The translations under genes and the position numbers were made by a program. The notes beneath the pieces are model-generated. The model did not search any database. It saw only the letters and a program-made list of their open reading frames with translations, and was not told the origin of the DNA. A stretch of 64,000 nt of DNA from Pseudomonadota bacterium (GTDB lineage Bacteria; Desulfobacterota; Desulfobulbia; Desulfobulbales; SURF-16), in NCBI GenBank assembly GCA_018822545.1, contig JAHJKA010000031.1, positions 141,073 to 205,072 on the forward strand. Direction: 5' to 3'. This document shows, in pieces, positions 1-8,452 of this stretch (positions are counted from its first letter, which is position 1; each line of letters starts with the position of its first letter).

Positions 1-1014
1 AATGACCCAGTAGCGCAGGCAATCCATGATGAACGTACGCACCAGGGGGTGGTTGCAGTTGAAGGTATTGCCGCACCCGGAAAAATTCAGATACTGGTGC
101 TCCTTGTCCAACAGATAGTAGATGGTATTATCCAGGCCGCGAAAAGAAAAGGTCTCGCCCTGGTAATCGCCCTCGCCTGTGTGATTAAAAACCACATCAA
201 GGATCACCTCAATTCCGGCACTATGGAAGGCCTTGACCATCTCCTTGAATTCCCGTACCTGCCCGCCACGCGGGCCCGTGGCCGCAAAACCGGCCTTGGG
301 GGCGTAAAACGCAATGGGATTATAACCCCAGAAATTTTTGAGAAATTCACCGCTCTCCGGATCAACAAACAGATGCTCGTTTTCGATAAACTCATACACC
401 GGCATGAGCTCCACCGCCGTCACCCCGAGCTCTTTGAGATAGGGAATCTTTTCAATCAACCCCTGATAGGTGCCGGGATGGGCAACGCCGGAACTCTCAT
501 GGCAGGTAAAGCCCCGGACATGGAGCTCATAGATTACCGAGTCTTTGAGGGGAATATTAAGGGGCCTGTCGTTACCCCAATCAAAATCATCATGGCTGAC
601 AATGCCCCGCCGGACAAAACTGCGGTCGACCTTGCTGCCCCCTTTCAGGCGCACCTCCTCACCCCAGACCCCACCGTTACTTAAGGCCCCGGCACAAGGA
701 TCAAGGACAAACTGGTCGTGGCGGAAACAGTGGCCCTTACCCTCTGGATCATTGGGACCGACAACCCGGTAGCCGTATTCTATCAGGGGAGGCAGACCCC
801 AGATCTGGATATGCCAGATGTCTCCTGTCCGGTTGATCTCGCAATCAAAAAAAATCTCCTGCCATTTTTTGGTTTGCCCCGGCAAAAATAAGACCAGGGA
901 AACCTGTTCGGCATGGCGAGAGAACAGGGAAAAATTAACCCAGTCCTCATGTAGAGAAACCCCCAGAGGCAGCGGCACCCCAAGACCAAATGCAAGTTGT
1001 GATGTATCTTTCAT
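1..1014 (-). CDS. glgX: Glycogen debranching enzyme GlgX/isoamylase type, N-terminal part (runs off the left edge)
   Basis: This gene should encode a cytoplasmic GH13 enzyme that hydrolyses alpha-1,6 branch points of glycogen or limit dextrins. The 338 visible residues hold an N-terminal CBM48-like beta-sandwich (about residues 10-100), a YELHVRGF strand typical of this GH13 group near residue 162, and the conserved GH13 region I DVVFNHT near residue 273. The C-terminal half of the barrel, with the catalytic Asp/Glu residues, lies outside the window. The ATG at 1014-1012 has no evident Shine-Dalgarno sequence; an AT-rich 17-mer that recurs at 38374-38390 lies directly upstream. GlgX is preferred over a maltooligosyltrehalose hydrolase because of the long FWGYNP segment, but the missing half would decide. 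Confidence 0.85.
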   Translation of the reverse strand, partial: MKDTSQLAFGLGVPLPLGVSLHEDWVNFSLFSRHAEQVSLVLFLPGQTKKWQEIFFDCEINRTGDIWHIQIWGLPPLIEYGYRVVGPNDPEGKGHCFRHDQFVLDPCAGALSNGGVWGEEVRLKGGSKVDRSFVRRGIVSHDDFDWGNDRPLNIPLKDSVIYELHVRGFTCHESSGVAHPGTYQGLIEKIPYLKELGVTAVELMPVYEFIENEHLFVDPESGEFLKNFWGYNPIAFYAPKAGFAATGPRGGQVREFKEMVKAFHSAGIEVILDVVFNHTGEGDYQGETFSFRGLDNTIYYLLDKEHQYLNFSGCGNTFNCNHPLVRTFIMDCLRYWVI

Positions 1015-1015
1015 C

Positions 1016-1032
1016 TTATTTAGTAATAATTA
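1016..1032. promoter_or_regulatory. AT-rich 17-mer shared with the 38.4 kb regulator gene (candidate operator)
   Basis: TTATTTAGTAATAATTA lies immediately upstream of the glgX start codon and recurs exactly at 38374-38390, upstream of the Cys-rich winged-helix regulator. At the second site it sits in a symmetric AATTATT-N4-AATAATT element; here only the inner five bases of each arm are symmetric. It may be a binding site, but low complexity weakens the case. Confidence 0.25.
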
Positions 1033-1035
1033 TTA

Positions 1036-1063
1036 TTGACAAACAAACTGACGCTGCTAACAT
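1036..1063 (+). promoter_or_regulatory. Candidate sigma-70 promoter for the DUF1566 gene
   Basis: TTGACA (1036-1041) is followed after 16 bases by TAACAT (1058-1063), a good -35 and a fair -10. The next plus-strand gene starts at 1270, so the leader would be about 200 bases long. Confidence 0.35.
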
Positions 1064-1269
1064 TGTAACATGTCAGTTGCGGTTTTTTGCTTTTTTTTCT
1101 GAACGCCAGGCAACACTTTCCCTTGCAGGCAATGGGCGGCAAGAGAGGCAGGGCAAGGATTGCCCTGCCCTGACCACGGCAGACAAACTTGTAGCGAACC
1201 CTTCTTCAGCGAGGCTGTACCCGCCGTGAAAGGTTCTTTTCATGTAAACCATATTCACAAAGGTGACCC

Positions 1270-2208
1270 ATGGGACTGTTCGACAAACTCGCCATCGACA
1301 CAAAAATTACCCCCTCCATCGACTGGGATCTGCTGCCAGCCGAGACCTTCACCATCTTTGAAAGTTGGGGCACCAAAATTCGCGACATCAACCCTCGGGA
1401 GCGCTTCTACTATTTCTTCATAGATGGCTGGGGTGCGCCGCCGAGCCTTCACCTCATGGAACGGGGCATCAAACACGCCCGGGTTTTAGCGCGTATTGAC
1501 GCACCGCAAGAACTTATCGACCAAGCAGTACGTGATGAAGGCAAATCCCATTCCCTCGATCGCAATTATGCCATCAATGACACCCTTAAAAAATGGCTGA
1601 AAGCAAATGTAATAGACAGCTCTCATGATCCCAGGGTGACTCCTTTTGTCGCGCAACAGGAAGAACCGCAAGAAAACATCACCCTTCCCGAGGCTAATAC
1701 ACCCCTGCCTACTAACCTGAGCACGGTTTCTCTGCCCAATAAAGGCAGACATGTCCAGGAAGAAGACATCCCCGGCATTGTTAAAAACAACAATTTTTAT
1801 GATGCCATCCGCAATCCCAAGGGAATTTTTAATAATTTCCTCGTTGACAACGGCAATGATCTCACCACCGACAAGACCACCGGCCTCATGTGGCAACGCC
1901 ACGGTCTTGACATCACCTCAATCCGCAAGATGCGTAAAAACGTTGAGCGCCTGAATAAAGAGAAATATGCCGGTTTTTCAGACTGGCGCCTCCCCACCAT
2001 GGAAGAGGCCCTGTCTCTCATGCAGCCAGAAAAGAACCGCAACGATCTCCATCTTGACCCGGCATTTTCAGGGGATATCCCCTTTATTTTCGTGGCTGAA
2101 GAACGTGACCCAGGCGGCTACTGGTTCTGCGACTACAAACGCGGCTCAGTCTTCTGGGCCTCTGGCACCATTCCTGGTGGTTTCGGCCGGGTGTGCCGGA
2201 CAGCGTAA
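1270..2208 (+). CDS. DUF1566 (Lcl C-terminal domain) protein
   Basis: A 312-residue protein with no signal peptide or membrane segment. The C-terminal third (about residues 190-311) is a typical DUF1566/Lcl_C domain: TGLMW near 204-208, DWRLPT near 238-243, then GYWF, VFWASG and a terminal RVCR. The domain is common in secreted or surface proteins of Gram-negative bacteria and its function is poorly defined. The N-terminal 120 residues are acidic and unrecognised and are joined to the domain by a Pro/Thr-rich linker. The start is supported by AAAGGTG four bases before the ATG. A strong terminator follows 25 bases after the stop, so it is probably a single-gene unit. Confidence 0.8.
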   Translation: MGLFDKLAIDTKITPSIDWDLLPAETFTIFESWGTKIRDINPRERFYYFFIDGWGAPPSLHLMERGIKHARVLARIDAPQELIDQAVRDEGKSHSLDRNYAINDTLKKWLKANVIDSSHDPRVTPFVAQQEEPQENITLPEANTPLPTNLSTVSLPNKGRHVQEEDIPGIVKNNNFYDAIRNPKGIFNNFLVDNGNDLTTDKTTGLMWQRHGLDITSIRKMRKNVERLNKEKYAGFSDWRLPTMEEALSLMQPEKNRNDLHLDPAFSGDIPFIFVAEERDPGGYWFCDYKRGSVFWASGTIPGGFGRVCRTA

Positions 2209-2230
2209 AAAGTAAAACCCAATTGTTAAT

Positions 2231-2271
2231 AAAAAAAGGCGGCGGAGAATGTAATCTCCACCGCCTTTTTT
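2231..2271 (+). terminator. Rho-independent terminator after the DUF1566 gene
   Basis: A GC-rich hairpin (arms 2238-2248 and 2256-2266, GGCGG/CCGCC plus GGAGA/TCTCC) is preceded by an A tract and followed by T6. Confidence 0.85.
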
Positions 2272-2341
2272 AGTTTCCAACATACTGGTTTCAAAAAGTC
2301 TTAAACCAGTCCTGCCTTTTTTCTTTCATGATCAAAACAGC

Positions 2342-2386
2342 TTAGAACATGGCCTCGATGGACAGGTAGAACTGGTCCATTGTTTC
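2342..2386 (-). pseudogene. Possible C-terminal tail of a lost outer-membrane protein
   Basis: The minus strand encodes MDQFYLSIEAMF followed by a stop. Alternating hydrophobic residues and a C-terminal Phe are the usual end of an outer-membrane beta-barrel protein. An in-frame stop lies just upstream and nothing else of the gene remains. It overlaps the broken 5' end of the AraC fragment, as expected at a deletion junction. The match is only 12 residues. Confidence 0.25.
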
Positions 2387-2813
2387 TCAATGTGCAAAAT
2401 CACTGGTCGTCGACAGGGGCCGGGTCTCGCAGACCCCTTACTCAGTGTTCCATTTCCAGCGGGGACACAGCGATGACCAAATTCTCAAGATTCAGGACAC
2501 CCTGGAAAAGGACTTCAACAAAGATATTGATCTTGACCAATTATCCCAACAACACGCCATAGGACGGCGTACCATGGAACGCAGGTTTAAGGCCTCGACA
2601 GGTGATACTCCCCTCATGTACCTGCAAAGGGTCAGAGTTGAAGAGGCAAAACGAAGCCTTGAATCGAACAACAAGACCTTTGATGAGATCAGCTATCACG
2701 TCGGTTACCAAGACACCTCTTTCTTCCGGAAAATTTTCGTCAAGCATACCACCATGCGCCCCAACGAATATCGGGCCAAATTCATCAAAATGGTTGATTT
2801 TGGCGGCCAATAG
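2370..2813 (+). pseudogene. Truncated AraC-family transcriptional regulator (DNA-binding domain only)
   Basis: The frame is open from a TAG at 2367-2369 and encodes about 147 residues of an AraC/XylS regulator. An internal ATG at 2445 would give 122 residues. Both helix-turn-helix units are intact (around IDLDQLSQQHAIGRRTMERRF and FDEISYHVGYQDTSFFRKIF). Residues encoded before 2445 (CAKSLVVDRGR..QTPYSVF) match the linker in GlxA-type regulators that carry an N-terminal DJ-1/PfpI-like domain, so the sensor domain has been lost. No ribosome-binding site fits the 2445 ATG well. A free-standing DNA-binding fragment cannot be excluded. Confidence 0.7.
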
Positions 2814-2865
2814 ACACATGAGGGAGTGAGCACTTCCTAAAACCAGAAGGCAAAACCAGGCCAGA

Positions 2866-2917
2866 TGCAATAAGAAAAGCAGCGGAGAATTGATTCTCCG
2901 CTGCTTTTCTTATTGCA
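2866..2917. terminator. Bidirectional terminator with a 25-bp perfect inverted repeat
   Basis: Arms 2866-2890 and 2893-2917 are perfectly complementary around a 2-base centre. The GC core (GCAGCGGAGA) is flanked by A-rich and T-rich stretches, so it can stop transcripts from the plus-strand AraC remnant and from the convergent minus-strand permease gene. Confidence 0.85.
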
Positions 2918-2932
2918 GTCATGATGTTTTTT

Positions 2933-4165
2933 CTACTGACCATCTCCTTCTGGGGGCCAGGGCGCACATTTACGCAGAAGAAAGAGGCCGGGGAGGGCAA
3001 GAAGGGTGCAGAAAAGAAAAAACCAGAACCAGCCAAGGCTGCTGGCCATAAAGCCGGAAGATGAGGCGAGGACGACGCGGGGAATCCCCATGATGCTGGA
3101 AAGCAGGGCATACTGACTGGCCGTGAATTGTTTATTGGTCAGGCTGGCCATGTAGGCAACAAAGGCAGCAGTGCCCATGCCTGCGCTCCCATTTTCAGCC
3201 GCAACCACCAGAGCCAACCAGCCGAGATGGGCTCCTTTAAGGGCCAGCAGGGCAAAGCCGGCGGTGGAGATCATCTGCAAAAGACCAAAGATCCACAGGC
3301 CGCGCCTGATACCAATGCGCAGGATGAAAACACCGCCCATCCCTGCCCCGACAATGGTACCCCAGAAGCCGAAGAGCTTAACAACAGCGGCAATTTCACT
3401 CTTGCTGAAGCCCAAATCAAGATAAAACGGCATGGTCATGGCCTGGGCCAGGGTGTCACCCAGTTTGTACAACAGAATGAACAGCAGAACCCAGATGACC
3501 TCCGGCCGCTGCAGCAGATCCGTGAAGGGGGCGAGGATGGATCCTTGTCTACATCGGCTGGCCGGCGGCAATTCCGCGGGTTCATGACAAAACAGGGTCA
3601 GGAGCAGACCGGGCAGCAGACAACAGGCCACACCCAAAAAGGTCAGCCGCCAGGAAAAAAGATCTGCAATAAACAGCCCGCCTGATCCGGTGATAAGCAT
3701 ACCAAGCCGATAGCCGTAAACGTAATAGGATGAACCGAGACCGAGCTCGTGATTCTGCAGGTCCTCGCGGCGAAAGGCATCAATAAGAATATCCTGGCTG
3801 GCGCTGAAAAAGGCAATGGTCGTGGCCAGGGTGATGAGCAGTACCAGTCCGCCAGGCTCATTACCTGGGTTACTGAACCCAAGAACGCCTATGGTCAAGA
3901 CGAGGCCGACCTGCATCACCAGCAGCCAGCCGCGGCGGCGACCAAGAAAGGGCAGGCGAATGTAATCAAAGAGAGGGGCCCAGACAAACTTCAGTGAATA
4001 GGGCAGGCCAACCAGGACCAGAAGGCCAATCTTCTCCAGAGATATCCCTACCTCGCTGAGCCATGCCTGCAACAGGGTCATGGTGACCATCAAAGGCAGG
4101 CCGGAAAGAATTCCCATAAAAAAGGAAAGACGGAGCGCTTTGCTGAAAAGCCGGCGCGTCATCAT
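2933..4165 (-). CDS. AmpG-like MFS permease
   Basis: A 410-residue polytopic inner-membrane protein of the major facilitator superfamily with about 12 hydrophobic segments. The N-terminal half has AmpG/acetyl-CoA-transporter hallmarks: FFMGILSGLPL, LPYSLKFVWAPLFD between TM2 and TM3, and FFSASQDILIDAFRRE in TM4. AmpG imports GlcNAc-anhydromuropeptides from the periplasm for cell-wall recycling, which is the most likely role. No other peptidoglycan-recycling gene is adjacent. The gene starts with tandem ATGs without a clear ribosome-binding site and converges on the terminator at 2866-2917. Confidence 0.8.
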   Translation of the reverse strand: MMTRRLFSKALRLSFFMGILSGLPLMVTMTLLQAWLSEVGISLEKIGLLVLVGLPYSLKFVWAPLFDYIRLPFLGRRRGWLLVMQVGLVLTIGVLGFSNPGNEPGGLVLLITLATTIAFFSASQDILIDAFRREDLQNHELGLGSSYYVYGYRLGMLITGSGGLFIADLFSWRLTFLGVACCLLPGLLLTLFCHEPAELPPASRCRQGSILAPFTDLLQRPEVIWVLLFILLYKLGDTLAQAMTMPFYLDLGFSKSEIAAVVKLFGFWGTIVGAGMGGVFILRIGIRRGLWIFGLLQMISTAGFALLALKGAHLGWLALVVAAENGSAGMGTAAFVAYMASLTNKQFTASQYALLSSIMGIPRVVLASSSGFMASSLGWFWFFLFCTLLALPGLFLLRKCAPWPPEGDGQ

Positions 4166-4423
4166 CTATTTAGATCGGTCCTAAGCATGAAAGAAGTATA
4201 CCTTCTCTTTGTTTAGCAGAGATGCGTGGAAAATCTCTGCTCATTTAAATCACTGAAGTGGCGCCTGGCCATATCATACCAGAAGACACCAAAGAAGACT
4301 CACGAGTGCCGTCTGCCTGCTTACCGGTGCATGCTGCCACACTTGTGTGTTATTTCGCCGTGATTCCTGTTGTGCTGCTGAAGTGGGAATGCTATATTCC
4401 AACTACTTTGCAAAGGAGGCACC

Positions 4424-5656
4424 ATGAAGGCCCAGTCCTTAAAGTCCTTTAAACAGAAATTTAGTTATTCCGGCCACATTTTATCCGGTCCCTACAGTGG
4501 GTTGTTACAAAAACGGCTGATCAGGGCCATGATTCATCTTGATGCCCTCGAACAATTTGGCTCTCCTGTCATTCCTTACATAGCTGCCTGGCGCCCAGAC
4601 GACAATTATATCTGGTACGAGTATTGCGGCAAGCGTTTTCATGATTTACTGGGCCAGCCGACCACGGAGCTGGCCAACACCTTTCGCGATCACATTGTGA
4701 GTCGCTATCTCTATCGTTACCAGGGCAATCCCCCGACCATTACCAAGATTACTCGTGACAAGGAGCAGCTTGATCGCATGCGGCCCGGCCTGCGACGCAT
4801 GGTCATGCGCGGCGGTGAAGCCGATGCGGTATACAAGGTTGCGATAAATGGCAGCCCCCTCTGGTTGAAGGATCTGGCCAAAGTGGAGGTCTTTGCCGAA
4901 GATAACATCGTGCTCTCCTGGGGTTCCCTCATTGATGTCAGCAGTGAAATGCGCCTGGAAGAGGCCCTGGTGGAAACCCAGCAGGAGCTCAACATCCACA
5001 AGGAACACCTTGAGCTGCTGGTGGACAAGAGAACACGGGAATTACACAAGAGCCAATTGGAGGTGGTATCCCGCCTTACCCAGGCCCTTGCCTGCCGCCA
5101 TGACGAGTCAGGCCTGCATGGTCAACGGCTGAGGGCGTACAGTTCCATCCTTGGCTCTGCCCTGGGGCTTAAAAAAGGGGTGCAGTGGCTGTTGAGTCAA
5201 GCCGTACCCATGCATGACGTGGGCAAGGTGGGCATTTCCGATGCCATACTCCTGAAGGAAGGGGCTCTTTCTCCTCCGGAATTTGACATTATCAAAACCC
5301 ATTGCCAGATGGGAGCCGACCTTCTCCAGGGCGGGAATTCTCAACTCTTGCAGGTGGCCCGGGTTGTTGCCCTGACCCATCATGAACGATGGGACGGTTC
5401 AGGCTACCCTCACGGCCTGGAAAAGCACCGTATTCCTTTGGCTGGCCGGATAACCGCCCTCTGTGATGTTTTTGATGCCCTCACCTCACCACGCTGCTAT
5501 AAATCGACCTGGAGCTTTGAAGATGCCACCGATGAGATTGACAGCATGCGTAATATTCATTTTGATCCAAAGCTGGTGGACCTGTTCATGGTCAACCTTC
5601 CCAAAATACGTCGTGTTATAGCGCAAACCAATCTCGCAACCGAACAAGCTGTATAA
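4424..5656 (+). CDS. PAS-like/HD-GYP domain protein, putative cyclic-di-GMP phosphodiesterase
   Basis: A 410-residue cytoplasmic signalling protein. The N-terminal part (about 35-165) looks like a PAS-type sensor, then a coiled coil (about 175-225), then an HD-GYP domain. Catalytic motifs are intact: HDVGK at 264-268 and HHERWDGSGYP starting at 319. HD-GYP enzymes hydrolyse cyclic-di-GMP to pGpG or GMP. The usual HDE..GxHxxR motif at the domain start reads HDESGLHGQR, close to consensus. A strong AAAGGAGG three bases before the ATG sets the start. It is monocistronic and is the degrading partner for the GGEEF protein at 40.1 kb. Confidence 0.85.
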   Translation: MKAQSLKSFKQKFSYSGHILSGPYSGLLQKRLIRAMIHLDALEQFGSPVIPYIAAWRPDDNYIWYEYCGKRFHDLLGQPTTELANTFRDHIVSRYLYRYQGNPPTITKITRDKEQLDRMRPGLRRMVMRGGEADAVYKVAINGSPLWLKDLAKVEVFAEDNIVLSWGSLIDVSSEMRLEEALVETQQELNIHKEHLELLVDKRTRELHKSQLEVVSRLTQALACRHDESGLHGQRLRAYSSILGSALGLKKGVQWLLSQAVPMHDVGKVGISDAILLKEGALSPPEFDIIKTHCQMGADLLQGGNSQLLQVARVVALTHHERWDGSGYPHGLEKHRIPLAGRITALCDVFDALTSPRCYKSTWSFEDATDEIDSMRNIHFDPKLVDLFMVNLPKIRRVIAQTNLATEQAV

Positions 5657-5807
5657 CCAAGCCCAGCACCGAAGCCTGCGCCACACAAGAGCTGTGGCTG
5701 AAAACAACGTACCGGGTCGTCACAGCGCCAAACCAGGCCGCTTATCCCACAAAGATCGCTGTGAAATTACGGGCTAGCCCTCAGACTCCATACAGTGCTG
5801 GCAGCCA

Positions 5808-6008
5808 TTAAATCCAGCCCCTACCCCCTTGTCCTAACGAGAGAAAATTCAATTTGTTCCTGTTTGCCATCAGGTTCACCCACCGACAACTCGGAAGATG
5901 AAGTTCTTTTGACTTCTTGTTGCCGACAAAATGCACAAAATGCTGGTTGTTTCTGACGCTGTTGAGACAGAAGAGCAGATCATCAGCTGTCCTTTGGTCC
6001 TGGTCCAA
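5808..6008 (-). pseudogene. Degraded Ada/thermonuclease-like Cys-zinc motif gene
   Basis: In this 367-base gap the minus strand encodes FVGNKKSKELHLPSCRWV near its middle. This resembles the short metal-binding module (VGN.KS..FH.PSC) found in Ada N-terminal domains and at the C-terminus of some secreted nucleases and competence proteins. The expected second half, with YRPCK-type cysteines, is missing and the frame ends in low-complexity sequence. No good start or ribosome-binding site is visible. It is best read as a remnant; the rest of 5657-6023 shows nothing recognisable. Confidence 0.3.
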
Positions 6009-6023
6009 CCTTGATCAGAGTAT

Positions 6024-6944
6024 TTATGCCAGCAATATGCCGGCGATAACCGGCATGATAAGGAAGGCTGCTCCTATTTCAAAGGTAATGATGGAAGCCA
6101 TGGTTTCGGTGTCACCACCCAGTTGTCGGGCCAGAATATAGGCGGCCGGCGATGTTGGCGTCATAAATGCGATGACAAGGACGCCGGCGGCAATCCCGGT
6201 GAGTCCTGTGTATGCAATAAGCAAGGCCGCAGTCAGGGGTTTCAAGCCGAACTGTACCAGCGAAGAAATGACAATCGCTCCCATATGGCCACGAACAACC
6301 TCCGGTTTCAATGCCGCACCCACGGCCAGAAGCCCGAAGGGTAAGGCCGCCCGCCCAACGATCTCTAAAATATTATCCGTTATACCTGGCAGGCCAAAGC
6401 CGCTCAGACTCAGAAACCAGCCTATCGCGCAACCGATGATGAGGGGGTTAGCAACCACTTCACGAATAAAAGGCGCTATCCCCCGGCATGTCGCCTTGCC
6501 CCAAACGACAAAAGCTGAAACACAGAGCAGATTGATTAGGACGATCATGAAACCGGCGGCCACCGAAGCTAAGGCCAGGCCTTCCGCACCAAACAGACCG
6601 TGGGCGACAGAGAGGGTGATATAGGTATTAAAACGGACGCCGCCTTGAAATATCGAGGTAAAAGTCGAACTCTTTACGGAGGGCCGAATGAGATGGAAAA
6701 TGATCAGCACTGCCGCTGAGGTGATCAAGGTGCCGGCGACAACCACCAGCATGGAAGGCCAGGGAGCGCCCACCAGGGTTTGCTTCCCCAGGGTACGGAT
6801 AAGCAGGGCCGGAAACAGCACAAAATAGGTCAGTTTCTCCATCCCGGCCCATGCCTCTTCTGGCAGAAACCTGCCTTTTTTCAAGGCAAAACCAACAACA
6901 ATGAGCACCATAATCGGGGCAAGGGCAACGAAGAAAGCAGTCAT
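6024..6944 (-). CDS. AEC (auxin efflux carrier) family transporter
   Basis: A 306-residue inner-membrane protein with about ten transmembrane segments in two five-helix halves, the AEC/Mem_trans architecture. Visible landmarks are an N-terminal IMVLIVVGFALKKGRFLP and a C-terminal MTPTSPAAYILARQLGGD, typical of bacterial malonate or amino-acid carriers of this family. The substrate cannot be read from sequence. The ATG at 6944 is preferred over an upstream in-frame ATG at 6995 because GGGAGAG lies about 9 bases before it and the upstream residues lack family character. Neighbours do not suggest a pathway. Confidence 0.82.
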   Translation of the reverse strand: MTAFFVALAPIMVLIVVGFALKKGRFLPEEAWAGMEKLTYFVLFPALLIRTLGKQTLVGAPWPSMLVVVAGTLITSAAVLIIFHLIRPSVKSSTFTSIFQGGVRFNTYITLSVAHGLFGAEGLALASVAAGFMIVLINLLCVSAFVVWGKATCRGIAPFIREVVANPLIIGCAIGWFLSLSGFGLPGITDNILEIVGRAALPFGLLAVGAALKPEVVRGHMGAIVISSLVQFGLKPLTAALLIAYTGLTGIAAGVLVIAFMTPTSPAAYILARQLGGDTETMASIITFEIGAAFLIMPVIAGILLA

Positions 6945-7078
6945 AGATAAAACTCTCCCAGACACATTTACGAAGAAAAAAGCCCGGCAACACAAAGCCG
7001 TTTTTTTATGTGTCTATTCGCCTTAAGCCAGACACGCGGTATTACAAAAGTCACAAGCAGAGTTCACCCTTGAAAAAT

Positions 7079-7089
7079 GGGGGGGGGGG
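7079..7089. repeat. G11 homopolymer
   Basis: Eleven consecutive G residues lie between two minus-strand genes. Such tracts are prone to slippage and to assembly error. No gene is interrupted by it. Confidence 0.9.
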
Positions 7090-7167
7090 CTCTCAAACAA
7101 AGGTAACAGTCTCACCTTGCCTGACTTCCGGGTTGTTCAGAGCTGGAGAGACACTGCCGTGAAAACC

Positions 7168-7815
7168 TTAATGCTTATGACGCAGAGAAGAATAAAATTG
7201 CTCGGAGGCAAACTCTTCCATTGCAGCATTTAAGGTCTTGGTTATGGCTTCTCTGACTATTCTTTCATATTCCCCTGTTGCCCCAACCCAGAGCGTTCTT
7301 TTTTCTGAGCCGGCAATCTCCTTTCCCCACAAGACGTTGCCACTGGCAGGGTCAATAGCTTTTACGTCTACGTTAACTCTGTGCCATACTGCCATATATA
7401 AATCCATCCAAAACTCTAAGATGCTCCCTTCAATAATCGCATCAAAATTTTGCTGTGAGCTGTTTATACCTGACTGGCCATTATCGATGGTGACCCTGTA
7501 TCCATTTTCCTGCAAGGCTTCGGCAAAATATCTTGTCATAATCGACTCAAGACTCTCAGTGCCGTGTATACCAACATGGCCTAAGACCATCCCAAAACCA
7601 TTTCTTTTATTGCCGATGTAAATTGTATTTTTTCTTGCATCTACGAATTGTTTTACTAACAGGTTTCCTTCTCTCTTTACCGAAACTTGATTAAGGGTGT
7701 TATGATTTATTTGCAGCTGTGTTGTCCCAGCCGCACAGCCCCCAAGGAGAGTTAATGCAATAAAAACTAAGAAGATGTTTCCAAATCGTTTGTTAACCAT
7801 ATTAATCTTTACCAT
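7168..7815 (-). CDS. Outer-membrane lipoprotein, YajG-like
   Basis: A 215-residue predicted lipoprotein. A basic N-terminus, a hydrophobic stretch and the lipobox LLGGC give an acylated Cys about residue 26. The rest is a small alpha/beta domain: an early FVDAR strand, ESIMTRYFAEALQENGYRV and a final helix ending SSLRHKH. This resembles the YajG/DUF799-like lipoproteins that have a TolB-N-type fold, but the call is by appearance. The start at 7815 is chosen because AAGAGGTG precedes it by about six bases; an in-frame ATG at 7800 is also possible. It overlaps the upstream small membrane gene by 14 bases, so they are probably translationally coupled. Confidence 0.7.
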   Translation of the reverse strand: MVKINMVNKRFGNIFLVFIALTLLGGCAAGTTQLQINHNTLNQVSVKREGNLLVKQFVDARKNTIYIGNKRNGFGMVLGHVGIHGTESLESIMTRYFAEALQENGYRVTIDNGQSGINSSQQNFDAIIEGSILEFWMDLYMAVWHRVNVDVKAIDPASGNVLWGKEIAGSEKRTLWVGATGEYERIVREAITKTLNAAMEEFASEQFYSSLRHKH

Positions 7816-7972
7816 TTCCACACCTCTTTTTAAGTTTGTAAATTGCAAGGATTAGCACAACAACAAATGGTATTGTGATCAACGACACCATGCTTGCTGG
7901 CACAATATATATTGTGCCGATGTAAAGAATTACCCCTATGGCACTTAAAAAATATATGCTCTTGTGTTTCAT
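7802..7972 (-). CDS. Small two-helix membrane protein
   Basis: A 56-residue protein with two hydrophobic segments (about 5-20 and 24-44) and a basic tail KLKKRCGNGKD. No family is recognised. The ATG at 7972 is chosen because AAGGAGGT lies ten bases upstream; an in-frame ATG at 8011 has no such signal. Its 3' end overlaps the start of the downstream lipoprotein gene, which suggests a two-gene operon in which this protein may anchor or regulate the lipoprotein. Confidence 0.55.
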   Translation of the reverse strand: MKHKSIYFLSAIGVILYIGTIYIVPASMVSLITIPFVVVLILAIYKLKKRCGNGKD

Positions 7973-8376
7973 CTGTCGAGCAACCTCCTTATGACTGAGA
8001 TGAGCAATCAACTCGCGGTTATCATGCAGAAAGTATACAAGTTAAGCACCATTCATTTCTAATCCTTAAAGTCCTTTCGCCTGGTTGAATGTTGCGTGTG
8101 CAGCCTTCCCAAATATTGATCATAGTCTACGCGCTTCCTTAGCCAGGATATTTATTCAAAAACTTCAACCTGTCAATGTCTTTACGCCCAAAGAAGTGGT
8201 TAGACATTTTCCTCAATATTCCTCTGCTCAGGCCCCCTCAACATAACCCGAAAGAACCGGTGATTGAGTCGGCGTTTTGTCTGCTCACTTTTTAAGACAA
8301 AAAATACCTGGCGAATTTTACGAAAAACGTGGCTCCTTTCTATTTTTTTAGAACTTTTCCACCGCCCATCCTCTCC
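7973..8376. other. Intergenic region without a recognised gene
   Basis: About 400 bases between divergent transcription units. No convincing open frame, tRNA or strong hairpin is seen. The right end holds the promoter for the moxR-bat operon. Confidence 0.6.
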
Positions 8377-8405
8377 TTGACAACGTCCCTCCCCTTCTTT
8401 ATTGT
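8377..8405 (+). promoter_or_regulatory. Candidate sigma-70 promoter of the moxR-bat operon
   Basis: TTGACA at 8377-8382, a 17-base spacer and TATTGT at 8400-8405, about 48 bases before the moxR start. The -35 is consensus and the -10 matches four of six positions. Confidence 0.5.
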
Positions 8406-8452
8406 TCTGACACTTACTTTTTTTAATAATTTTACAACTATCCAGTATTCCT

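Noticed and set aside
49..684. Plus-strand open frame of 211 codons at the left edge
   Set aside because: It is antisense to the glycogen-debranching gene, whose GH13 motifs are clear on the minus strand.
3128..3685. Plus-strand frame of 185 codons across the AmpG-like gene
   Set aside because: Hydrophilic Gln-rich mirror of the transmembrane protein on the minus strand.
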